Source: Holacanthus passer
Lineage: Eukaryota; Chordata; Actinopteri; Pomacanthidae
Direction of reading: 5' to 3'
Assembly (NCBI GenBank): GCA_025331565.1
Contig: JAFREQ010000015.1
Span: 3,410,001-3,474,000, forward strand
DNA: 64,000 nucleotides
Part shown: one piece after another, positions 49,780-61,200 of the stretch
Numbering within the stretch: the first letter of the stretch is position 1
How the letters are laid out: every line of letters starts with the position of its first letter
Position numbers and translations under genes: made by a program
The notes under the pieces: model-generated
Told to the model about the DNA's origin: nothing
What the model saw: the letters and a program-made list of their open reading frames with translations, nothing else
Databases searched by the model: none

Positions 49780-50688
49780 ACTGAAAAGCCCTCCACGGCT
49801 CGGCCACACTCCCCAGCCTCCGACTGAGCTCAGACTCGTTTACACAACACGCCCTCCATCCTCATCTCCTTCCCCCATCATTACCCACAGGCTGCCTGCC
49901 AGCTCCTCTCCACGCTGCGCCGCCGCCGCGGTCCACGCCCGAGCCGCGACGTCAGTCCCTGCGCTGCTGGTTCACGCTGCATTCAAGCGCACGGGGAAAA
50001 TGGGATTTTAAGGGTTTCCTCTGAAAAATACAATTAACCCGCGTTCACCCCAATTTTTATACCACGAACTAGCACATATAGTGTAGTTTGTTACATTAAT
50101 AATGAGAATGTGTGCTTTAATGTGCTAAAATATAACTCAGTTGTACTTGTGATTTAGAAGTAATATATAAAATACCATTGAGGAACACAACTAACTAGAT
50201 TCTCTTTTGCGTTTGTTATTTGTTGCGTTAAAGTGTGTTATCAAGTCGATGCTGGAGTAACTGTACTCACAACATAAAAGTGTTAGCGCAGCCTTTGTAG
50301 GTTTTAAACACATAAACACCCCCGGAGGTTTTTTTTAACCGACAGGCAGTGAACGCATCGTTAGTCCGGACCAGGGGGCGTAGGTTTGACCGGCTTCTCC
50401 CGAGGCTCAGACACAATGAACCGTCAGACGGTGAGGGGCACGCATGTTGGGCCGGAGGTACTGGCACGGTTTTAGCACACTACTATCCTCCATTGTGCCT
50501 TTCCTGTGCTGTATCGAGTCGTTTTCGGGGCGCTGGCTCGCTGTATGGCGGTAACGAGGCTCGGCTGGAAGCGGTTGGTTCGTCGAGTTTGATGAAAACG
50601 AGGTCGGGCTCAGACTCCGCCGTTAGCCCCTCCTGTCGGATCCTGCTCGTCATTCTTCTCTAAAGGCAACTAAACGAGGCACGTAACG
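49780..50688 (+). promoter_or_regulatory. CpG-rich promoter/5' UTR region of the KLF gene
   Basis: GC and CpG density rises sharply from about 49890 (ctgcgccgccgccgcggtcc) and stays high through KLF exon 1. A near-perfect CRE (TGACGTCG on the minus strand) is at 49947-49954. The transcription start cannot be fixed from sequence alone; the region may also serve the divergent lipid transfer gene. Confidence 0.5.
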
Positions 50689-53341
50689 ATGTCGTTGACC
50701 GCTTCGTCCGACTATTTCGCCGCCGAGTGTCTGGTGTCGATCTCCAGCGGCCCCGTCCTGCACAGACCCACCCCGGTGGCCCCCGCCAGCCAGCCGGCCA
50801 CCGCGGGCCTGCTCCCCGGGGAGCCCGACGGGTCGAGTGAGGACAGGGAAGTGCGCGAGACGCTGAGGCTGGAGGGGGCCAACATGATGGCGGTGGCCGG
50901 TATCCTCACAGACCTGCACGGTAAGTTCCGCCCCATGTCGGCCTACTCGGAGAGCAGCAACTCCTCGTGCGGCGGGGAGAGCGGCTACACCACGTTGTCC
51001 GACCCGACCACCCCTACCATGACCCCCTCCGCCACCCCGGTGCCCGGACAGCAGCAGCAGCTGAGGGGGGGAGGAGGCGGAGGCGTGGGGGCCCCACGCT
51101 CCCCGGTGAAGCGACATCAGTGCACTTTTGACGGATGCGACAGAGTTTACGGGAAATCGTCCCACCTGAAGGCGCACATCCGGACACACACAGGTAGGGA
51201 GACAACAGCAGGGTGCTCATATCTACAGCTCGCACAACACAGCTGATATAAACTGTCTGACTTATTGTTGTTAGCATCAGATCGGATAAATGTCGCTTTT
51301 GTACATAGCAGCTGAGTGTTTTCCACACTTAAAAACTTGCTCCTATAACGAGGCCAAACAAAGAGGCAGAGACAGAAAAAGTCCCCTTCACAGACTCTGA
51401 CAAAGAAGTAAACTAACAAAAGAACTGGGCTGGACGTTAAAACCGGTGACGAAGCTCTTCCTCCAGACTGGATTTGCATATGAAATGAACGTAAGATGAA
51501 ACCTTAACGTGGAGGCCAGAGTTCATTGTCGCTCCTGTTGATGGCAGCAGCAGCAGCAAGTGCTTCGTGTTGTGGGCTGTTGGACGATAGTTTTTTTCTG
51601 CAGGCATCGCTTCCTCTTTACTGGAGTCTGCAGACGAGTTCACTTTACTCTGCAGTGTGTTACATTATTGATCAAACGCTTGAGGAGGAGCTGGAGAAGG
51701 AGGCGCGTTAATGCACCCATGTGTCTGATCATGTCCACATTTTCAGCACTTTTTTGTGTGTGTGCTGATCACCATCATCCATTTTATAATCAGATCTCGA
51801 CCATGTATTGCCACCATGTTTAAAATAGTTATATATAGTTGGAAATACACCCACCTGTCAGAATAATAGCGGGGTGAAACATTCATGTGATTTTCTCGAA
51901 ATAAGGGGAATTGTTGCGTTCAGGGTCACCGAGCAGGCGCACACGGATTAAGGGCAGGAAACGGCTCAAAGAAACTGTGGTGGGAACGCCCACAAAGAGT
52001 AGTGCAACAACAACGTGGCCTGGCTTTGTGATCTTGAAAATGGCACCGAGCATCCTACTCGCTTATCCTGGTTTTACTCATGTTGCCTGCGAGAGATTAA
52101 GGCTAGTAGTAGCTTAGGAGGACTAATCTGGAGAATCTAAATCCTAGATATGTTTTGTCACGCATGTGAGAGATGATTTTTTTTTATGTACACCAGATTT
52201 TATAATAGTAGTGCAGGCAGTAGATTTGTGTCACTAAAAACTTTAGTCATAGATTTTTTTGTTTGATTTCTTCACTCATCTTTGTAATGACAAATTGTGA
52301 GTACAGAAAGCCTGCTCTGCCCTGTATTGTTAATTTGAAAGTAGATGATTAGCTTTCAGGAACATGTTAGAACAACTTGGTCAATGCCTGAATCAGTGCT
52401 ACTAAGATGCAAAAATTGCATTAATGTAGGAACAGTAAAACTCTATATTTGTGTTATGATAATGTTTGGAAGATGAAACAAAAGGGGCTCCACAGCTGTT
52501 AGGCAGAAATTGCACAACTGAAGCAAGCCCTGAAGCAGTTTGGGTCAATTGATTAGTTGGACAATATAAAATTCATCTATTACTAAACTAGTTTGATGAT
52601 CCCTAAAATCATTTTTCAAGCATTAATGCCGATCATTGTCTAGTTTCACTTGCTTAGTTGTGAAGATTTGTGGCTTTTCTTTGTGTTGTGTAATTGTGAA
52701 TTTAATATTTGGGTTTTGGACTGTTGGTCGGACAAAGCCAGCTCTTTGAAGAGATCACCTTGGATATTTTTCACTGTCTTCTGACATTTTAAAGGCCAAA
52801 GGATTAATCAGTTAATCTAGAATATCTGCAGGTTAATCAATAATGAAACTAGTTATACATAGTGGCTGTTATTTAACTATGTACTGCGCTGGTGTGACCC
52901 TGTGTATAGTTGTATAGAATGAGAGTAAGTGATGTGGCTCTGGGTGAAGGGAGAATGTCCCCTCCCAAGTGTTGAAAATGTACTTTAGTCATTAAAACAA
53001 TCTGATGCATGCTTGTAGTGTGACAACAGATGTTTACATGGTAAAGAACATGGTGCTAAATGTTTCTCCCCTCTCTTTTCTCCCTATGTGCTGCAGGTGA
53101 GAGGCCCTTCCCGTGCACCTGGCCCGACTGTGAGAAAAAGTTTGCCCGCTCCGATGAGCTCGCCCGCCACACCCGCACCCACACGGGGGAAAAACGCTTC
53201 CTGTGCCCACTGTGCGACAAGCGTTTCATGCGCAGCGACCACCTGATCAAGCACGCCCGCCGTCACCCTGACTTCCAGCCTTCCATGTTGGGACGCAACA
53301 AGGGCACATCTTCGTCTTCCAGCCCCGCCATGCACCATTAG
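50689..53341 (+). CDS. Kruppel-like factor of the KLF9/13/16 (BTEB) group
   Basis: Coding exons 50689-51193 and 53097-53341 (phase 1) give 249 aa. The N-terminus DYFAAECLVSISSG is the Sin3-interaction helix typical of the KLF9/13/16 group, followed by a Ser/Pro/Gly-rich linker. Three C2H2 fingers at about residues 144-226 start HQCTFDGCDRVYGKSSHLKA, CTWPDCEKKFARSDELARH and CPLCDKRFMRSDHLIKH, joined by TGEKR-type linkers; finger spacing is the invariant KLF pattern. Such proteins bind GC/GT boxes in the nucleus and mostly repress transcription. Finger 1 looks KLF13-like, while EKRFxCPLC, RRHPxF and SISSGxVxHR look KLF16-like, so I leave the paralogue open. Confidence 0.9.
51243..51516 (+). repeat. 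Unclassified dispersed repeat, copy B
   Basis: Highly similar to 42900-43166 in the same orientation. It begins about 50 bases after the donor of KLF exon 1. Similarity may extend weakly upstream to about 51212. Confidence 0.8.
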
Positions 53342-56300
53342 GATGGTTTGGGGCGAGGGTTTCATGGCTGGAACACAGAAGGGTCATGGTGGTTTCAAGT
53401 TAACCAGCAACAATCAGATCCACTAATTAGAATTTAGCATTGCTGTGTTGTACTCAAAATTGTGCACATAACACATGCATTCACAAGCCGAAACACACAG
53501 CTGGATGTGAGGGGGAAGTAGTATCATCGCTTTATCCACACAGACGAGTCATGTGACCACTATCCACCTGCTCAACATAACTAGGGTTGGGTGCAGAGAA
53601 TGTTCCCAAAGAACTGGGGATTCGTTAAGAAATGTGCTTTTCGATTCCACTTATCGTTTCCTGACAGCAAAGTTTGGACCTACCGCACTTCATTTCCAGT
53701 GCTGGATATACGTGTTTCAAAGCACGTGTGCAATGTTTACAGTATGACGGACTAGTATGATGGAGCTAGCTTTCAGGAAAGACGATTATAATGCAGTAAA
53801 ACGTAATCACTGTGTGTCCACATTTTCTACAGAAAGAGTGCAGCAGTTTTGATGTCCTGTATCATGACATAGTGAAATTAAATGGTGAAACCTTTTTATA
53901 GCTCAAATAACCAGATGTGATTGTCTGTTTTTGGTTAATCCACTGAATTAAATACAGGACATATCAAGGTACTTCATTACATTGCTGCAAAAATTCTGTA
54001 AAACCAGTGATGCCATAAATCAGTCCTGCTCATTGATTTGCCTAATATGACAATATTATTAGGCTTTAATGCCTCAGAAAGTAAACAACAGAGAATATTT
54101 TTATTTGTCTTTCTTTTTTAACCAAAAACAAACTACATCATCATTTATTGCAGGTTTATGGCAGGATAAAAATAAATGTGGTTTTTGCTTCCAACATACT
54201 TTGGTTTCTTTTCTCACTCAGGATTCGATTAGAATGGGAATCATTAAGCAGATTGGATCAAATAAACCCAACCCTAAAAATAACCTCATTATCTCAAACT
54301 GAAACACTTTCACAAATTGCAGGGATTTTTCACATTTTCTGTACAAATCTGCACATTCATCATCAGCCAAAACTCCTCTGTTTTCTTGTGGTTAATTTGT
54401 ACATTGTTGTTGTGCTCTTCAGTACCATTTCTTTGCCACGAGTAGCACAATGTTGTGATGTTAGGTAGCGAGGCAGTGAATAGAAGTCTTTTAGCTTTTT
54501 TTTTCTTTTAGCTTTGCTGATTCCATATAAAAGTTTTAGTGGTGACACATTCCTTCATTTTTATTGCTTTAGTAACCATCATTGATGCAATTTGTCATTT
54601 TTTTGTATATCCAATTTAATTATAGATCAAATATTAATTTTGCCAGAAAGTGGATCAAACTTCACTGTAGAAAAGCTGTTTGCATGTCATCCTTCAGTCT
54701 AGATCAGTTATCATCCATGAAATGCTGACACATAATACACAGTAGTATTATGTCTAATACTGATGCAAATGTATATAAGCTTCAAGCTTTTAATGTAGAA
54801 AAGTGGTAATGCTACGAGCAGCAGAGTTAATCCATGTGATGAATTGTAGTCCTTATATTAGGGGTGACAGTATATGCTTGATAGGACGGCATTGCCCGTG
54901 AGTGTCGGTGTGTATGTGTTTTTATTTACATTTTTGTTAGTGACAGAACTGGGAAATGTGTGTATGCGATGGGATCAAAATATTTGGGAGGGGGAGATGA
55001 CGTGAGTTGAGCTTGACTTTCAGCCTGCTGCCCTCAAAGTAAAAGCATTCACTTTCAGAATGCATTTCAGGATCAGGTGTGCCAGGTTTTTCTTTACACA
55101 GTTTGAGTTTCAGCAGCAGATAAACTCCAGTTTCACTTCATGTGGCATTGGAAAAAGATCCTGTTATAGCTATTTGTATGAGAATCAAAATTGTTCTAAA
55201 CAAAGTAAATTAAACCTCCATTTTCCTTGAGTGGGGTCAGTCTGCTCCCATTCAGGACAGCTCATACCAGTAGACCTTTATTAAGGAGGACTTTTTGACT
55301 TAAAACAGCAAAAGTATAGGTGCAACTAATAAAGTTAAAGATGGCTCTGTTCTGTGTAGGTGTGTCATTGAACCAGCATGTACAATACCAGGAGGCAGGA
55401 GCTTGTAAACAGGAAGCAGCCATTCATAATGCTGTTAGTTGCACCTGTGTTTGACAAGTCAAATTGTCCACTGTGATGAAGAAATGCTACTGCGTCGTAA
55501 AAATGTAGATTTGTTAAGAAGCTGCTTACTATATTTGAGAAAACCTGGCACCTGAATAATCCTTGTGTGGTTCAGGAATAATCAAAGGCATAATGTTCAT
55601 GTTTAACGAGTCAAGCAAAGCTCAAGTAATGTAGATATTTAAAATCTGTTCGAGTACATACAGTGTCCAGGTCTGAATCTAGAGAGGTTGAATCTTTGTT
55701 GTTGTTTTTTTTTCCTATGTTTCCACACTGTTTGTCCAGCTCATGGACATATTCCTTTATCTCAGAGAACAACACTTCTTCAGGAAAAAAATCTGAAAGC
55801 CTTAAACTATGTCATAACTACTTTGCACCATGTTTACAGTTGGATCATTGTATAGGTGTGGAGACCCTCTCGTGGGCTCATTACAGATACTCATTATGCA
55901 ATATGGCACTTTTTTCTTACAGGTGTATTTGGCTGAATAGTGGAATGGCTTGCACTGTTACTATGCTTCTACAAGCAAGCACTGTGGAACTTTGCTAGTG
56001 TGTTGATAGCCAATGGTTTGTAAAACTGCCTTTTTGTCCAAGTGCTTTAGAACACGTGATAAAAGAACTGGGTAGTTATTTTTATTTTAGCATTTGCTTA
56101 GTCATTCAGGCCATCTCTTGTTGTGGAATTTGTGTTTTGTTTTTGTTTTTTTTAATTTTCTAACTGGAACACGCTTAATTTGTGTTTCCAGATCTGTTGT
56201 CTCTTCCACACTAAAATCAAAGAGGAAGGCTGCAGACGTCTTCCTCATTCATCTGTCAAACATCAGCTCCTCATTTTAATGGGAGCTGTAGTCATTGGAG

Positions 56301-57484
56301 CTTTGAAATTTTGTACACATTTCTCCTTCAGGGGTTCCATCTGTCGACAGTTTTTGGTTGCTGCTGGCAGTAACCTTGAACACATGGACTGTTTAACAAC
56401 CACACACAATATACTCGGGTTTTTTTTTACGTCTTCAAATGGACATATTCCCTCCCATCCCTTCCTCACAGATGGGAGCGTCTACTCACACAGACTCTGT
56501 CCGGGTCTCAAAGCTATAATATCACAAGAAGAACATACCTCACAGTTTTTTTTTTCACGGTGTCTGTACAAAATCCATCCAACCTGTCTTTCAGAAATTC
56601 CTATAAAGCCACTGAGCCTTGGATTTCAGAAATGTGTTTATATCAGCTAGATGGTCTGTTGTGTACCCTTTTCCTTATCTTGTCTTTATATGCAACATCA
56701 CTACTACCTGTGTAGCAGCAGAACTTCCTTTTCCTTGCCTCAGTGAACTTCTGTTGTTAATAGACAGTAGCAAATGACTTACTGGATAAATCCTGCACCA
56801 ACAGCCCCTGTCCTGAAAGCCCAGCAGGAGTCTTAGTCACCAAGGGAAAGACTCACTGCTGGCTCAGGCAGAGGCGTAAAAGCCGTATTAAAATGTAAGA
56901 AAATATATACCTGTAGACTGTCACCTCACTGCAGATTTCAATTGAAAGAGCTCAGTCCAAATCTATTTGTTCATATCACTGAATGTGGCTTGATGACAGA
57001 CAAGCATTATCCACTTTGGATTTCATTTTTGCTGCGCTGCCTCGCTGAGAAAAAAAACAAATTATAATGCGATGATTTTCTCTTGTCACCACACTAATTC
57101 AGATATGCACATTGTACAGAAACGGATGTTTTTTAAATTGATGCCTAATTTTTACATTAATGTAATTTTTAAAAATCCTCTTATCAAAGCTTTAGTTAAG
57201 GAGGAACTGTGGAACTAAATAATTGCTGCAACAAGCTGTTTTGATATTTATATTCTCAGGTGTCTTCAATTTTGAGCATTGGAGTTTCAATATTTCCTGT
57301 TCAACACCTAAGTACAAGCATGTTTTATTTCTTTTGTTATGCGGATTAATTTATTCCAAAAGAAAATTGTATCATTTGTGTGGTTTAATTATTCTTTTCA
57401 TAACTCATTTTGTGAAATGGAACAGTACTAATATTAAATGGTTCCATTGTTTGCTTGACATGAGAATACCCGTGCTTTTTTAAA
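53342..57484 (+). other. Probable long 3' UTR of the KLF gene
   Basis: About 4.1 kb of AT-rich sequence without splice-framed coding exons, ending at a good polyadenylation signal. Long 3' UTRs are usual for this KLF group. Assignment as UTR is inferred; open frames inside it (for example 56180-56650) have no family resemblance. Confidence 0.55.
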
Positions 57485-57490
57485 AATAAA
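57485..57490 (+). terminator. Polyadenylation signal, probably KLF gene
   Basis: AATAAA, followed about 35-50 bases later by a GT-rich downstream element (tttgtgtgtgtgtgtgtttc). Confidence 0.6.
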
Positions 57491-58238
57491 AATCCTTAAG
57501 TTGATTGTTGTGTTCATCTTTGTGTGTGTGTGTGTTTCATTTTGCTCAGTGATGTTGTTCATACAGGCACTTGTCAGTCTCACTTGTCACTTGTCAGTCT
57601 TTATAAGACAATACAGTACACAGGGGCATAGCTCAATCTCAAGTCATAAAGTATCTCAGTAACATAATGTTGACACTGTTGAAAGACAAAGTGACAGTAA
57701 TGCAATTCAGCCTGTTTTTGAAATTTAACTGAGGTGATAATATGAGTGGCAGGTCTGTATTATTTAATCCAAGTCTCCATCCTGGGCCAGATCAGATGCT
57801 AGTTACATAGTATATATTTGTGAATTGGTGCCAAAATGTGTGATCAGTTTCTTATTACAATCTGAAAAGTTTCTCATTTTAACAAGATCCTTTGTTTCAA
57901 AATTATCCTGTTAAAACAAGTAGTTAAAGGTTTTAAAAGGCCACACAAACTTATCTTTTTAAAACAAGAAACTTTTCTCATTAAAACATGATTTGTTAAA
58001 CCATACAACAAGAACTATCTATATGTTGTAAGTATTTAGTAATAATAAGAAAACATTTTATAGTAAGAGCTTTATACTTGTTGCATGAGTTTTATTGCAT
58101 GAACAATCAGCTGCTCCATCTGAGAAACATTGCATAGAGAGTGGGAGGAGTAGAGTTTAGAAGGGGGTCAGCAGCTAATTTGTGCTCCCCCTGGGTGTTA
58201 AACTGGCCACAGTGTGTAATGGTGTATGACCGTCCATC
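57491..58238. other. Convergent gap between KLF and COLGALT genes
   Basis: No gene recognised. It should contain the 3' UTR of the minus-strand galactosyltransferase; a possible minus-strand AATAAA is not obvious. A short tandem cacttgtcagtct duplication lies at about 57570-57600. Confidence 0.5.
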
Positions 58239-61200
58239 TCAGAGCTCATCTGTGTTTCCACTGGCAGAGAGGCGGGGCACGCCACCACCAGCAGAATGAG
58301 GAGCCACAGGTTGAAATCCCACATCCTCGCTTTCCTGCTCAGGCTGGTGTTTGGCTCTGTCCCAGTCTGTGTCCACGGCCTCGTCGTCCCAGATGGTAGA
58401 GGTCTCTGTGTCGCTGACATAGCCCGGCTCGCCGGTGTAGTGTGTGGGGTAGAGCAGCAGGGGCTCCACTGAAAACACTCTCAGGTCCCTCTGCTCGAAA
58501 TACTGCATGTACTCGTCTCTGAAGGGACAGGGAGGCAAATGTAGCGTCTTTAGACTGAATATAAAAGGCTTTAACTGGTATTCAAAGCACAACATTGCAA
58601 TCTATATCAGCAGTGGAATGTAACTAAGTACATTTACTCAAGTACCGTACTCAAGTACAAACTGTATTGTGTTTTATGCCAGCTTCTACTTGTTTTTTTT
58701 CCCATTCCACTACAATTATCTGACAGCTTTACTTACCACTCACTTTACAAATAAAATATTGCAGAAGAAAAGGAGACGTGCTTACAAAATAGGATCATTT
58801 GTTATAAATTAAACAACATAATTGTTTAATCATTTTTCATGTAAAAATGCAAAAATATAGCTTGAGATGGAACATATGGTCAAGTTATTTATTTTGAATA
58901 CTTTATTTTTACTCATTTTGAATTTCGTTCTATTGGTTGGACAAAACAATCACTGAGAAGTATTAGGATACATTTCTCACTGTTTTCTGAATTTTTACTA
59001 ACCAAACAATCAGTCGATTAATGGAGGAAATAGCAGTTTCAGCAGATTAATGCACAATAATGAAACAAAATAATAATATAAAAAATTAAACAAAACTTTC
59101 AAATGCAGGACTTTTGCTTGTGATGGAATATTTTCTCATATATATACAGATGATGAGACTCACTTGGGGTGCTTGTTGAACATTATAGGCAGGAACTCAT
59201 CAACAGGCAACATTTTGTTCAGGGGTTTTGCCTGCAGGAGCTTCTTGGCCCCGTTCAGTGACAGGACGTATCCCAGGGTCCAGTAGGAGTAGTGTGGGTG
59301 GACGAGGTTGCTGACCCCCTTCACCCAGTACTCTGGCTTCTTCACCTGGAGCCGCTTCCGGCCCACATAACTTTATGAGGACAGAGAAGAGGGTGACAGG
59401 TCAAACAACACACATTAGAAGCACAATGTGAATATGTTGTATTCAAGTGATGAAAAATGACTTCACTAACATGAGGTCCCATTCAAGTCCCACTCTCTGC
59501 ACATTCTCCATGATAGCCACCAGCCTGTGACAAAATCTAGGCTCAAATCTCACATCATCCTCCAGCACCAGCACCTGCTGCAGTTCCTGCTGCACCACCT
59601 TAGGGGGCGACACATGACAGCAATAAACACTGAACAGCCTACAGCTCCTCATACTGCCACATCAGCATCACTGCACATATATGTGTAGGTTGCGTTTAAA
59701 AGAGTCACAGAGTGAAGGCTGTACCTGTTTCCAGATGTTGTAGTGGCTGAGGAAGCAGCCAATCTCCCCTCGAGTCAGCACACGCTCTGAATATGGGTCT
59801 TTGTACCCAGGCAGCATGTCTACACCCAGGGCCTGCAGCTGAGAGGAGTTCAGGGCTCTGTGGGCAACACGAGCAGGTCAAGCCTCATTTTCACCATCTA
59901 CATCAAGGCTAAATACACACATTAAAACTGTCTAATCACAGCATTAAAGGCACTCGAATATACTCTGTGTTTTCTAACACTGGCATTTCTATCATAAGAG
60001 TATAATGTGAGAAAGTAACCAAGTCCATTTACTCCAGTATTGTACTTATAATAATCTGCTTGAGTATTTCCATTTTATTCTACTTTACATATTTACTCAT
60101 TGTGCTACATTAACTAATCATATCTGTCAAATGTACGTCTGTACTATCTTTCTATAGTTACTTTGCAGATCAATATTTTGAATAAAAAAACATTAGATGA
60201 ACTTTGAGTTTAAAAAGTGATGCACTGTTATAGAATCAACTACCCAACAGTATATAAAGTAAATAAAATTGGAGCCTGGTAGTTCATTGTTGACCTTGGA
60301 AACATCAGCTGGCAAAACTATCTCAACTCACTGTCCACTCGCTTCCACTTGCTTGTTCTGGAGCTTTCACCCATATCACACACTCTCCTCGTCAGCAGAT
60401 TGAGTTTGCTCACTAGCAATGGAAATTCAGATGTTCAAACTTTCACCTCTACTACTTCTTGTCCATGTTGATTTTAAAGCTGGCCTAGGCTAGATCATCT
60501 GCTGATGGGGACCATTAGATGTGGTCAAAAGGTCTAGAGCAAGCAAGTGAGTGAGCTACATTGTTTTCTTGGCTAGTTAAAGTTAGCTTCACTTCAAACA
60601 GCTACAACTCAGATTCATCAGTATTAGTATTTAAGTATTTCTATAGGTCCTTCAAAATAAGAGCACTATGATGATACTTCTGATACTTTTATACTTCTAT
60701 GTAAGTAAAGATTTGACTGCAGAACTTTAATTTGTAATGGAGTATTGTTACATTGTGGTCATAATATTTTTACTTAAGTATGTGTATGTAAGTGCATGTC
60801 ATACTTGCCATCCACGGCTTCTGTCAGTGTAGCATTGATGCCGAGGACAGCCAAAGTTTTCAGCATCCTTTCCCGCCGGTCTGAGCGGCGCTTCAGATTG
60901 ATCAGAAATATCTAGAAGTGGAGGAGAATAAAGAGCCTGTTCACTCAAACAGCACTCCATGACTGAAGAGTATCTCTTTAGATTATACATGTATGTGTAC
61001 CTCATCAAATCCCATCTTTCCTGCTTCTTTAGGCCCAGTGTGTACATACTGCGAAGGCTCCATGGTGTAGGCGACTGGAAAATAAGGTCATGCATTCACA
61101 TTTCACATGAAGTATAGTCAATCTACATTTTCTAGCACAGTCCGTTGGTTTCAAGGGAATTTCTTACATCAGTTCAACATCTAACTGATGTGAAATTGTC

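Noticed and set aside
50650..51189. 179-codon antisense frame over KLF exon 1
   Set aside because: A GC-rich shadow of the real KLF exon; the plus frame has the Sin3-interaction motif and a zinc finger.
56180..56650. 156-codon plus-strand frame in the KLF 3' region
   Set aside because: No family resemblance and AT-rich composition like its surroundings; better explained as 3' UTR.
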